A stretch of 64,000 nucleotides of DNA, from positions 186,001 through 250,000 of the forward strand of contig NZ_FTNI01000009.1 of NCBI RefSeq assembly GCF_900156315.1. The letters are read 5' to 3'. Every line of letters begins with the position of its first letter. Position 1 is the first letter of the stretch. Position numbers and translations under genes: made by a program. This stretch comes from Microbispora rosea. GTDB lineage: Bacteria > Actinomycetota > Actinomycetes > Streptosporangiales > Streptosporangiaceae. Below are positions 24,988 to 32,704 of the stretch, piece after piece. The notes under the pieces were generated by a model. That model was not told the origin of the DNA. It saw only the letters and a list, made by a program, of their open reading frames with translations, and did no database searches.

Positions 24988-25860
24988 GTGGAGTTGCGGC
25001 AGCTCAGGTACTTCGTGGCGGTCGCCGAGGAGAGCCATTTCACACGAGCGGCTGATCGTCTGCGCATCGCGCAGTCCGGCCTGTCGGCGTCCATCCGGGC
25101 GCTCGAACGGGAGCTGGGCGCCGACCTGTTCCGGCGCAACACCCGGCAGGTGCGGCTCACACCCGAGGGCCGGGCGCTGCTGGTGGAGGCCAGGCGGGCG
25201 CTCGCCGCGAGCGACGCGGCCCGTGACGCCGTGGCCGCCGTCCAGGGCCTGCTGCGCGGATCGCTGTCCATCGGCTCGCTGCAGTGCCTGCACGCGGTGA
25301 ACCTGCCGGCCGTGCTCGCCGGGTTCGTGGAGTCCCATCCCGGCCTCGACATCCGGCTGCGCCACGGTGGCTCGGGCGAGCTGATCGAGCAGGTGCGCGA
25401 GGGCCGCCTCGACCTCGCCCTGGTGTCCCGTCCGGCGCACGAGCCCGACGACGTCGTGGTGACCCCCCTCGCGGCCGAGCCGCTCGTGCTGGCCTGCGCG
25501 CCGGGGCACCCGCTGGCCACGCCCGGGAAGGTGGGGCTGAAGGCGCTGCGGGGCGAGCGGTTCGTGGACTTCCCGCCCGACTGGGGCACCCGGACGCGGG
25601 CCGACGAGGCGCTCGCCGCCGCCGGCGTCGACCGCCATGTGGCCCTGGAGGTCACCGACGTCCACTCCCTGCTCGATCTCGTGGGGAACGGCCTCGGCGT
25701 CGCCCTGGTGCCCCGGTCGTTCTCCGCGAAGACCGCTCGCGTGCGCTTCCTGGAACTCGCCGACCCCGTTCCGATGTGGGAGACCGTGGCGGTGAGCGGA
25801 GCGCCCGGGGGCGCCGCGGCGGCGGCGCTGCTTGACAAAATCCACCACGCCTCACATTGA
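24988..25860 (+). CDS. LysR family transcriptional regulator
   Basis: 290 aa. Starts at GTG (ELRQLRYFVAVAEESHF); winged HTH at residues 1-60 (RAADRLRIAQSGLSASIRAL), then the periplasmic-binding-protein-like effector domain (about 90-285). Divergent from the aldo/keto reductase, its probable target. The 3' end is AT-richer and its stop codon lies inside the TTGACT-AGTCAA repeat at 25857-25872. Effector unknown. Confidence 0.92.
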   Translation: MELRQLRYFVAVAEESHFTRAADRLRIAQSGLSASIRALERELGADLFRRNTRQVRLTPEGRALLVEARRALAASDAARDAVAAVQGLLRGSLSIGSLQCLHAVNLPAVLAGFVESHPGLDIRLRHGGSGELIEQVREGRLDLALVSRPAHEPDDVVVTPLAAEPLVLACAPGHPLATPGKVGLKALRGERFVDFPPDWGTRTRADEALAAAGVDRHVALEVTDVHSLLDLVGNGLGVALVPRSFSAKTARVRFLELADPVPMWETVAVSGAPGGAAAAALLDKIHHASH

Positions 25861-25872
25861 CTTTCTAGTCAA
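25857..25872. repeat. Inverted repeat at the lysR stop
   Basis: Perfect 6-bp arms TTGACT / AGTCAA with a 4-bp loop, overlapping the lysR stop codon and followed by AAAA. It may end the lysR transcript or be an operator for the short gene downstream; the low GC of 25857-25900 fits a promoter. Confidence 0.45.
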
Positions 25873-25879
25873 AAATCAC

Positions 25880-25899
25880 CCAAATTGGTATATAACACG
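25880..25899 (+). promoter_or_regulatory. NsrR-like half-site over a -10 box (TATAAC)
   Basis: CCAAATTGGTAT at 25880-25891 is identical over 12 bases to the complement of one half of the hmp operator (30427-30438), and the next 8 bases match at about 5. A TATAAC -10 candidate lies at 25891-25896, so a bound repressor would block RNA polymerase. The second half-site is poor. The next gene start is 25962. Confidence 0.45.
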
Positions 25900-25961
25900 T
25901 CATAAGCCTCGGGGTTCGGCCCCAGGGCCCCGAACAGCCGACGACCACGAAGGCGACTCCC

Positions 25962-26105
25962 ATGAGCGTGCACGTCCACGTCCGACTCAACGACGGTTAC
26001 GCCGTCACCGAGGACGGCCAGCTGCTGGAGCGGAGCAGTTGCCACTGCGGCGCCTCCTGGGAGACGACCTACCAGGTGGACGAGGGCGAGCCCGAGAGCA
26101 TCTGA
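25962..26105 (+). CDS. 47-aa protein with Cys-X-Cys, function unknown
   Basis: Short reading frame, MSVHVHVRLNDGYAVTEDG..., ending GEPESI. Codon third positions are strongly G/C, as in neighbouring genes. A single SCHCGASW segment carries C27 and C29; the C-terminus is acidic. An AAGG is the only ribosome-site-like element, and an AT-rich promoter with an NsrR-like half-site lies 63-82 bp upstream. No family recognised. It could be a small metal- or redox-active protein, but only the cysteine pair supports this. Confidence 0.6.
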   Translation: MSVHVHVRLNDGYAVTEDGQLLERSSCHCGASWETTYQVDEGEPESI

Positions 26106-26139
26106 CCACCGCGGCCGCTCCGCCGGCGGCCGCCCGACC

Positions 26140-26725
26140 TCACCGGTCGCCGCGGGCGATGATCTCCAGCAGCGCGCGGTGCGTCTCCCGGTCGGCCGCC
26201 ACGACGAGCCCGCCCGCGCCGGTGTGCAGCGGCTCCCCGTGGACGCCGGTCACCACGCAACCGGCGGCCTGGCACAGCGCGATCCCGCTCGCGAAGTGCA
26301 CGCTGTCACGCAGGTGGCCGTCGGTGACGTACGCGGCGCGCCGGCCGGCGGCGACCCACGCCACCGCCAGGGTGGTGGAGACGACCCGCGGGCGGAAGCG
26401 CTCGGCGAAACCCGGGTCGGCGAGGAGCCCGGTGGCCCGGAAGGCCGGCGCGTTCGGGAACGGCGGATCGAGGTTGACGTCCACCAGTCGCGACTCGGCC
26501 GACGGCCTGAGCCGCTCGTCCCCGGCCTCGCGGCGGACGTACGCGTGAGCGCCGTCCGTCCAGAACGCCTCACCGGCGAAGGGGGCGGCGCAGGCCGCCG
26601 CCGTGACGGCGGAAGTCGTCCGGGGACTTGGCCACGCGGGTCAGCGATGTCCCCCACATGGCGCGTACGACGGCTGCTCCGGCCTGGGCCGCCGTCAGGG
26701 CCAGTTCCTCGTCTGTGATCGGCAC
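26140..26725 (-). pseudogene. Inositol-monophosphatase family gene, deleted and frameshifted
   Basis: The N-terminal part starts at GTG 26725 (PITDEELALTAAQAGAAVV... to AKSPDDF) and stops at 26570-26572. The C-terminal part continues in another frame with AAACAAPFAGEAFWTDG through RPRVVSTTLAVAWVAAG and ends at 26140. Between the two parts the roughly 100 residues that hold the Mg-binding E-E and DP(I/L)DGT motifs of this phosphatase family are missing. The total span of 586 bp against about 780 bp for an intact gene shows an internal deletion that also shifted the frame. A C-terminal product from an internal GTG would lack the active site. Confidence 0.7.
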
Positions 26726-26847
26726 GAGGACAGGACTACCACGACCCCCGGCGGCTTCGTGAGGCGCGGTGCGGCCCTCTCCCCAAGGCGATCGGTTCTC
26801 ACTAGTCTGATCCAGAAGTTTCCTCTGTTCAGGTGCTGGAGCCGCTC

Positions 26848-28452
26848 ATGTCCCCCGCCTCGCCGGATGTCGCCCTCGCCCGCCGCCAGTCGCTCGCGGA
26901 CCTGCTCCGGCGCTCCGCCCGGCGGCATCCCGCCCGGCTGGCCGTCGCGGACGCCGCGCAGGTTCGCACCTACGCGGAGCTCGACGAGGACGTCACGCGG
27001 GTGGCGGGCGCGCTGACCGCCCGGGGCGTGCGTCCCGGGGACCGCGTGGCCGTGCTCTCGCGCAACAGCGTGGACTACGTGCGGACCATCTTCGGCGTGG
27101 CCCGCGCCGGGGCCGTCCTCGTGCCGGTCAACTTCATGCTCGGCGCCGCCGAGATCGCCTACGTCCTGTCCCACTCCGGCGCGGTCGCGCTGATCGCGCA
27201 GGACGCGCTGCTGCCGGTGGCGCGGGACGCGGCCAAGCAGGCCGCCGGACTGCGGCTGCGCATGGTGTACGGCACGGCGCCCGAGGAGGGCTGGGAGCCG
27301 TTCGACGCGTTGCTGGTGGAGGACGCGGCCGAGCCGGTCGTGCCGATCGGGCCCGACGACCCCGCGCAGATCCTTTACACCTCGGGCACGGAGTCTCGCC
27401 CGAAGGGCGCCGTGCTGTCGCACGCCGCGCTGATCGCCCAGTACGCGAGCTGCGTCATCGACGGCGGCATGACCCGCGACGACGTCGAACTGCACGCGAT
27501 GCCCCTGTTCCACTGCGCCCAGCAGCACTGCTTCCTGGTGCCGGACATCCAGCTCGGCGCCTCCAGCCACATCCTTCCCGGGGCCGACCCGGCCACCGTG
27601 CTGGAGGCGATCGAGCGCCACCGCGTGACCAAGTTCTTCGCGCCGCCCACGGTGTGGATCTCGCTGCTGCGCCACCCGGACTTCGGCCGGCGCGATCTGT
27701 CCTCACTGCGCAAGGGCTACTACGGCGCGGCGATCATGCCGGTCGAGGTGCTGCGGGAGATCGGCGAGCGGCTGCCGGACGTGCGCCTGTGGAACTTCTA
27801 CGGCCAGACCGAGATGGCGCCGGTCGCGGTGATGCTCCAGCCGGAGGACCAGATCCGCAAGGCGGGCTCGGCCGGCCAGGCCGCGCTGAACGTCGAGACG
27901 CGGGTCGTGGACGCCGACGGGAACGACGTCCCTCCCGGCGAGATCGGGGAGATCGTGCACCGCAGCCCGCACGCGATCCTCGGCTACCTGGACGACCCCG
28001 GGAAGACCGCCGAGGCCTTCCGCGGCGGCTGGTTCCACTCGGGTGACCTCGGGGTGATGGACGAGGAGGGCTACCTCACGGTCGTCGACCGGATCAAGGA
28101 CATGATCAAGACCGGCGGGGAGAACGTCGCCAGCCGCGAGGTCGAGGAGGTGGTCTACGAGCATCCGGCGGTCGCGGAGGTGGCCGTCGTCGGGGTCCGC
28201 CACCCGAGCTGGATCGAGGCGGTCGTCGCGATCGTGGTGACCAGGCCGGGCACGACCGTCACCGAGGAGGAGCTGCGGGCCCACGTCCGGGCGCGGCTGG
28301 CCGCGTTCAAGGTGCCCAAGGCCGTCGCGTTCGTGGACGCGCTGCCGAAGAACCCCAGCGGCAAGATCCTCAAGCGCGAGCTCAGGGACCGCCACGCCGC
28401 CCTGGCCGGCCGCATCCCCGGCGCGCGGCTTCCGGGCGGTCAGGAGGGGTAG
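26848..28452 (+). CDS. Acyl-CoA synthetase (AMP-dependent ligase, FadD-like)
   Basis: 534 aa. ANL-superfamily motifs in order: ILYTSGTESRPKGAVLSH (A3, P-loop), FYGQTEMA (A5), GGWFHSGDLG (A7), DRIKDMIKTGGENV (A8) and the catalytic lysine in PKNPSGKILKREL (A10). Activates a carboxylic acid as acyl-AMP and then acyl-CoA; chain length cannot be read. ATG 26848 has CTGGAG 6 nt upstream; GTG 26833 is an alternative. Its 3' end overlaps the convergent PCMT gene by 13 bp. Confidence 0.92.
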   Translation: MSPASPDVALARRQSLADLLRRSARRHPARLAVADAAQVRTYAELDEDVTRVAGALTARGVRPGDRVAVLSRNSVDYVRTIFGVARAGAVLVPVNFMLGAAEIAYVLSHSGAVALIAQDALLPVARDAAKQAAGLRLRMVYGTAPEEGWEPFDALLVEDAAEPVVPIGPDDPAQILYTSGTESRPKGAVLSHAALIAQYASCVIDGGMTRDDVELHAMPLFHCAQQHCFLVPDIQLGASSHILPGADPATVLEAIERHRVTKFFAPPTVWISLLRHPDFGRRDLSSLRKGYYGAAIMPVEVLREIGERLPDVRLWNFYGQTEMAPVAVMLQPEDQIRKAGSAGQAALNVETRVVDADGNDVPPGEIGEIVHRSPHAILGYLDDPGKTAEAFRGGWFHSGDLGVMDEEGYLTVVDRIKDMIKTGGENVASREVEEVVYEHPAVAEVAVVGVRHPSWIEAVVAIVVTRPGTTVTEEELRAHVRARLAAFKVPKAVAFVDALPKNPSGKILKRELRDRHAALAGRIPGARLPGGQEG

Positions 28453-29096
28453 CCGTAGCGGCCGTGGAGGCGGACGAAGCGGGCCAGCATGAGAACCTGG
28501 CGCGGTTCGAGGCCGATGACCGTGCGCTCGAACAGCACGACCTCCTCCCGGCCGCCCGTGCCGATGGGCTGCACCAGGCGTCCGCCGAGCCGCAACTGCT
28601 CCACCAGCGGCGCGGGGACCGTGGGAAAGGCGGCCGAGACGATGACGGCGTCGTAGGGGGCCTGCTCGGGCACCCCCCGGCCGCCGTCGCCGACGAGCAC
28701 CTCCACGTTGCGGATGCCCTGCCGGGCGAGGTTTCGGCGCGCCCCGCGCACCAGGTCGGGCCACAGCTCGACGCTGACCACGTCGGCGGTCATGCGGGCG
28801 AGCAGCGCGGTCTGGTAGCCGAGACCGCTGCCGACCTCCAGCACGTGCTCCCGGCCGGTCAGGCCGAGTCCCTCGATCATCGTGGCCGACAGCGACGGCT
28901 GGGTGGTCACCTGCCCGTGCGCGATGGGGATCGGCACGTCCTCGTACGCGTGGGCGACGTGTTCGGCGGGGACGAAACCGGCCCTCGGGGTCGAGCGCAC
29001 GGCCCGGAGCAGGCGCTCGTCGCGCACGCCCACCGCCCGGACGGCCCGGACGAGGTCTTCGGGACAGGCGGCTGCGGTCACGTCCACCACGCTCAC
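28440..29096 (-). CDS. pcm: Protein-L-isoaspartate O-methyltransferase
   Basis: 218 aa. PCMT family: substrate region FVPAEHVAHAYEDVPIPI and QVTTQPSLSATMIEGL, SAM motif I VLEVGSGLGYQTALLA (about residues 83-98), and YDAVIVSAAFPTVP. Repairs isoaspartyl residues in aged proteins. GTG start at 29096 gives the normal N-terminus. Convergent overlap with the acyl-CoA ligase suggests reading stops are not sharply separated here. Confidence 0.9.
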   Translation of the reverse strand: MSVVDVTAAACPEDLVRAVRAVGVRDERLLRAVRSTPRAGFVPAEHVAHAYEDVPIPIAHGQVTTQPSLSATMIEGLGLTGREHVLEVGSGLGYQTALLARMTADVVSVELWPDLVRGARRNLARQGIRNVEVLVGDGGRGVPEQAPYDAVIVSAAFPTVPAPLVEQLRLGGRLVQPIGTGGREEVVLFERTVIGLEPRQVLMLARFVRLHGRYGYPS

Positions 29097-29160
29097 GTTC
29101 GGCGGTGAGCGGCGCCGTCCCCCGCGGCCCGCTCAACCCCGGTGATGCCCCCGCAGCCGC

Positions 29161-29270
29161 GCCGGAACCCCAGCCCGCGCCGGAACATGAGCCCGCACCC
29201 GAACCTCAGTCGCGCCGGAACTCAGTCGCGCCGGAGCTCAGTCGCGCCGGCACCTCAGCCCGCGTCGGCG
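29161..29270. repeat. Imperfect 16-bp tandem repeats
   Basis: Three near-identical 16-bp units beginning CTCAGTCGCGCCGG lie at 29205-29220, 29221-29236 and 29237-29252, flanked by degenerate copies (CAGCCCGCGCCGG...) from about 29161 and up to 29270. They fill the gap between the PCMT start and the isochorismatase stop. No coding or CRISPR character. Confidence 0.7.
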
Positions 29271-29821
29271 GCGAAGGTCACCTCCGCCGTGCCGACGGTC
29301 CCCCCGCGGCGGCCGGGGGCACTCTGCCACTGCCAGTAGAGGTTCGTGTGCGCGATCACCTGCTCGGGGGACGGCGCGCCGTAGGCGGTGAGGTCCTCGG
29401 TGGTGTGTGCGTCGCCGACCAGCGTCACGTCGTATCCCCGGACGAACGCCCCGTGGAGGGTCGAGCGGATGCACGCGTCGGTCTGGGCGCCCGTGACGAC
29501 GAGACGGCCCACCCCGCGCTCGGCGAGCAGCGCCTCCAGGTCGGTGTCCTCGAACGAGTCGCCGTACCTCTTGTGGACGAGCGGCTCCGCGTCCTCGCGG
29601 ACCAGCTCGGGCACGTACTGCCAGTTCTCGCTGCCCCGCTGGAGATCGTGGTCGTCGGAGTGCTGCACCCAGATCACCGGCACGTCCTCCGCGCGCGCCT
29701 TGCCGATCAGGGTGTCGATGTTCGCGATCACCGCGTCGCGGTGGGGGGCGCCGGCCACCACGCCGTTCTGGACGTCGACGACCAGCAGCGCGGTGTTCGG
29801 GCGATCGGCAAGAGTGGTCAT
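29255..29821 (-). CDS. Isochorismatase-family cysteine hydrolase
   Basis: 188 aa. Catalytic triad visible: LLVVDVQNGVV (Asp), EPLVHKRYGDSF (Lys), TGAQTDACIRSTL (Cys). Cytoplasmic amidase or isochorismatase-like enzyme, substrate unknown; the family includes nicotinamidases and carbamoylases. ATG 29821 chosen over an upstream in-frame start because the domain begins at TALLVVDVQ. Divergent from nsrR; its promoter region is next to the NsrR operator at 29905-29929, so co-regulation is possible. Confidence 0.9.
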   Translation of the reverse strand: MTTLADRPNTALLVVDVQNGVVAGAPHRDAVIANIDTLIGKARAEDVPVIWVQHSDDHDLQRGSENWQYVPELVREDAEPLVHKRYGDSFEDTDLEALLAERGVGRLVVTGAQTDACIRSTLHGAFVRGYDVTLVGDAHTTEDLTAYGAPSPEQVIAHTNLYWQWQSAPGRRGGTVGTAEVTFAADAG

Positions 29822-29904
29822 GGGATTCCCGTTCTCGTCGCGGACCTCGTGTCGTCTCACCCTAGAACCGGCCACCGACATTCAGCCTGCGTACGAAGCA
29901 CCCC

Positions 29905-29937
29905 AAATTGGAGTGCTACATGCCGATTTGCTAGCGT
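29905..29937 (+). promoter_or_regulatory. NsrR operator and leaderless promoter of nsrR
   Basis: 25-bp imperfect palindrome 29905-29929: AAATTGGAGTGC, central T, ACATGCCGATTT (8 of 12 positions pair), with the flanking C/G also pairing. It has the same geometry as the hmp site. A -10 TAGCGT at 29932-29937 lies 7 nt before the GTG start, giving a leaderless mRNA. Autorepression expected. Confidence 0.65.
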
Positions 29938-29944
29938 CTGAGGT

Positions 29945-30373
29945 GTGCGGTTGACGAAGTTCACGGACCTGGCCCTGCGTGTCACCATGCGCCTGGCGGT
30001 CCTGGACCCGGGGGCGTCACTCACCACCCGCCAGGTGGCCGACGCGATGGCGATCCCCTACAACCACACCGCCAAGGCCATCGCCCGCCTGCAGCACCTC
30101 GGCATCGTGGAGGCCCGCCGGGGGCGCGGGGGCGGCCTGGAGCTGACCGAGTTCGGCCGTACGGCCTCGATCGGCTGGTTGGTCCGCGAGCTTGAGGGAG
30201 AGGAGGAGGTCGTCACCTGCGAGGGGGAGATCCCCTGTCCGCTGCGGGCCGTCTGCAGCCTGCGCGGGGCGCTGCGCGCGGCGCAGCAGGCCTTCTACGC
30301 CTCCCTCGATCCCATCACGGTGGACCAACTGACCTCCTCGTCGACGAGGCCGGTGCTGCTCAGCCTCTCCTGA
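29945..30373 (+). CDS. nsrR: NsrR, Rrf2-family nitric oxide-sensing Fe-S repressor
   Basis: 142 aa. Rrf2 winged helix (LTKFTDLALRVTMRLAVL, TTRQVADAMAIPYNHTAKAI). Three cysteines C92, C98 and C104 with C-X5-C-X5-C spacing, together with D8, match the [4Fe-4S] ligands known for the Streptomyces coelicolor NsrR (Cys93/99/105 and Asp8). Binds DNA in the holo form; nitric oxide destroys the cluster and releases repression. It lies 73 bp upstream of the flavohaemoglobin gene, whose promoter carries an AAGATGCA-type NsrR site. Confidence 0.93.
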   Translation: MRLTKFTDLALRVTMRLAVLDPGASLTTRQVADAMAIPYNHTAKAIARLQHLGIVEARRGRGGGLELTEFGRTASIGWLVRELEGEEEVVTCEGEIPCPLRAVCSLRGALRAAQQAFYASLDPITVDQLTSSSTRPVLLSLS

Positions 30374-30411
30374 CCTGCACAAATGGGAAGAACAAGCAGG
30401 TTCATGGCGTT

Positions 30412-30436
30412 AAATTTGCATCTTAGATACCAATTT
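30412..30436 (+). promoter_or_regulatory. NsrR operator of hmp
   Basis: 25-bp palindrome: AAATTTGCATCT, central T, AGATACCAATTT (10 of 12 positions pair). Read on the minus strand the first half begins AAGATGCA after the central base, the classic NsrR half-site. It ends just before the GGAGG at 30437-30441, so bound repressor would block initiation or elongation. Confidence 0.75.
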
Positions 30437-30446
30437 GGAGGATCTC

Positions 30447-31661
30447 ATGCTCTCCCCGGAGTCGGCCGCGACCATCCGCGCGACCCTGCCCGTGATCGCG
30501 GGCGCGATCCAGGACATCACCGCCCGCTTCTACGACACCATGTTCGCCGACAACCCCGAGCTGCTGCGCGACCTGTTCAACCGCGGCAACCAGGCCAACG
30601 GGGAGCAGCGCGTCGCGCTCGCGGGCTCGATCGCCGCGTTCGCGACCGTGCTGGTGGAGCGTCCTGGGGAGCTTCCCGGCACGATGCTCTCCAGGATCGC
30701 CAACAAGCACGCCTCTCTCGGCGTCACCGAGGAGCAGTACGCCGTGGTGCACAAGTACCTGTTCGGCGCGATCGGCGAGGTGCTGGGCGACGCCGTGACG
30801 CCCGAGGTCGCCCAGGCGTGGGACGAGGTCTACTGGCTCATGGCCGAGACGCTGATCGGCCTGGAGCGTGCCCTCTACCGCGAGGCGGGCCGGGGCTGGA
30901 CGCGGGCCACGGTGATCGAGCGCCGTGACGAGACGGCCGACGTGGTCGCCTTCCTCCTGCGCCCGGACCTGCCGATGCCCTTCCGGCCGGGTCAGTACGT
31001 CAGCGTGCAGGTGACGCTGCCCGACGGGGCGCGGCAGATCCGGCAGTACAGCCTGTCGAACGCCCCGCAGCGCGGCGACTGGCGGATCACGGTCAAGCGG
31101 GTGCGCGACGAGGGAGCACCCGAGGGCGAGGTCTCCAACTGGCTGTACGGGCATGTCCGGGCCGGTGACGTGCTCTCGGTGTCCGCGCCCTTCGGCGACC
31201 TGACCCTGCCCGAGGGCGACGGCCCGCTGCTGCTCGCCTCGGCGGGGATCGGGGTCACCCCCATCCTGTCGATGCTCGACCACCTGGCCGCCACGGGGTC
31301 GGAGCGACGGGTGCTGGTCGTGCACGCCGACCGCTCGCCGGACGCGCACGTCCATCGCGAGGAGCTCGCGGACCTGGTCGCGGCCCTGCCCGGCGCCACC
31401 CTTCACCGGTGGTACGAGGACCTGCCGCTGGACCAGGTGGACGACGCGGCGCACGCCGCCGGCCATGTCGCCGGCCATGTCACCGCGCTGGGCCGGGCCG
31501 ACCTATCGGCGATCGACCTGCCCGGGGACGTCGTGGCCTGCCTGTGCGGGCCGCTGCCGTTCATGCGGGCCGTGCGCGCGCAGCTGGTCGAGCTGGGCGT
31601 GCCCGCATCCGGCATCCACTACGAGGTGTTCGGCCCCGACCTGTGGATCGCGGCCGCCTGA
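30447..31661 (+). CDS. hmp: Flavohaemoglobin, nitric oxide dioxygenase
   Basis: 404 aa. Globin domain 1-140 with B10 Tyr (Y29, TARFYDTMF), E7 Gln (Q54, NGEQR) and proximal His (H88, ANKHASLG); FAD domain about 150-255 with RQYSLSNAP; NAD domain about 260-400 with the terminal FGPDLW. Oxidises NO to nitrate with O2 and NADH in the cytoplasm. ATG 30447 is 5 nt after GGAGG. Repression by the adjacent NsrR is expected. No parts are missing. Confidence 0.95.
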   Translation: MLSPESAATIRATLPVIAGAIQDITARFYDTMFADNPELLRDLFNRGNQANGEQRVALAGSIAAFATVLVERPGELPGTMLSRIANKHASLGVTEEQYAVVHKYLFGAIGEVLGDAVTPEVAQAWDEVYWLMAETLIGLERALYREAGRGWTRATVIERRDETADVVAFLLRPDLPMPFRPGQYVSVQVTLPDGARQIRQYSLSNAPQRGDWRITVKRVRDEGAPEGEVSNWLYGHVRAGDVLSVSAPFGDLTLPEGDGPLLLASAGIGVTPILSMLDHLAATGSERRVLVVHADRSPDAHVHREELADLVAALPGATLHRWYEDLPLDQVDDAAHAAGHVAGHVTALGRADLSAIDLPGDVVACLCGPLPFMRAVRAQLVELGVPASGIHYEVFGPDLWIAAA

Positions 31662-31702
31662 TCCGGTGACCGGCCCGCCGCCCGCCCGCGGCGGGCCCTC
31701 CC

Positions 31703-31757
31703 ACCGCGCTTTCTCAGCGGGCCCTCTCGCCGCGCTTTCTCACCGCGCTTTCCCACC
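31703..31757. repeat. Short imperfect repeats (CCGCGCTTTC)
   Basis: Three copies of CCGCGCTTTC with flanking similarity at about 31704, 31730 and 31743, between the convergent hmp and Methyltransf_19 genes. May be slippage-generated; no hairpin with a U-tract was seen. Confidence 0.5.
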
Positions 31758-31765
31758 GGGCCCGG

Positions 31766-32575
31766 TCAGCGCAGCAGGCCGACGCCGACGTAGCCGTCCA
31801 CGCCCGGGATCCTCGGCAGCCTCGGCTCGTCGGGCTCCGGCCGCCACTCCTCTGTCACGACCAGACCCGGCTCCACCAGGTCGAACCCGTCGAAGAACCG
31901 CAGCAGTTCCGCGTGGGTCCGCGGGGTGACCGCCCCGGCGGAGGTGTTCTTGTACAGCTCGCGTCCCTCGCGGATCTTCTCCTCGTCGAGGTCGCCGTAC
32001 GACAGGTGGCTGATGGCCATCGCGCTTCCGGGGGCGAGCCGGTCGCGCAGCGTGGCGACGATGCGCTCGGCGTCCCCGGTGTCCGGGACGAAGTGCAGCA
32101 CGGCCACCATGAGCAGGCCCACCGGCTTGCCGAAGTCGATGTGCTCGGTGATCCGGGGGTCGCCGAGGATGGCCTCGGGCTCGCGCAGGTCGCCGTCCAC
32201 GACGATCGTCTGGCTGTTGTCGGCCAGCAGGGCCCGGCCGTGGGCCAGCACGATCGGGTCGTTGTCGACGTAGACCACCCGCGCGTCGGGGGCTTCGCGG
32301 AGCGCGACCTGATGGACGTTCTCCTGCGTCGGCAGCCCGGCGCCGATGTCGAGAAACTGGCGGATGCCCTCCCGGGCCATGAGGGTCACGGCCCGGCGGA
32401 GGAAGCGCCTGTTGGTCTGCACGCCTTCCCGCGCGTTCGGGGTCAGCTCGATGAGCTTCTCGGCCGCCGCCCGGTCCACGGCGAAATTGTCCTTGCCGCC
32501 GAGGAGGTAGTCGTAGATCCGGGCGACGCTGGGGATCGTCACGTCGATTCCCGGGGGACCCTGCTCCATGTTCAT
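31766..32575 (-). CDS. SAM-dependent methyltransferase, Methyltransf_19 (DUF574), second copy
   Basis: 269 aa. Same family signatures as the 21.7-kb copy: ARIYDYLLGGKDNFAVD, FLDIGAGLPTQENVHQVAL, VVYVDNDPIVLAHGRALL and FFDGFDLVEPGL. Overall it is a paralogue, not a recent duplicate, since the intervening residues differ widely. ATG 32575 follows AGGGGCAGGG; another ATG two codons later is possible. Substrate unknown. Convergent with hmp. Confidence 0.9.
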   Translation of the reverse strand: MNMEQGPPGIDVTIPSVARIYDYLLGGKDNFAVDRAAAEKLIELTPNAREGVQTNRRFLRRAVTLMAREGIRQFLDIGAGLPTQENVHQVALREAPDARVVYVDNDPIVLAHGRALLADNSQTIVVDGDLREPEAILGDPRITEHIDFGKPVGLLMVAVLHFVPDTGDAERIVATLRDRLAPGSAMAISHLSYGDLDEEKIREGRELYKNTSAGAVTPRTHAELLRFFDGFDLVEPGLVVTEEWRPEPDEPRLPRIPGVDGYVGVGLLR

Positions 32576-32704
32576 CCCTGCCCCTGATGCGCTCGTACCT
32601 TGATCAACGGTATCCGATAAGTCGGAATTCGGCGCGTCAAAGGCGGAGTTGACCGGCACGCGCCGAGGACACGGCCGGTCAACCCCGTAGCACGGCGGGC
32701 CCCC

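Noticed and set aside
25857..25872. Standard rho-independent terminator after lysR
   Set aside because: Arms are only 6 bp and AT-rich with AAAA rather than a U-run on the plus strand, so it was listed simply as an inverted repeat.
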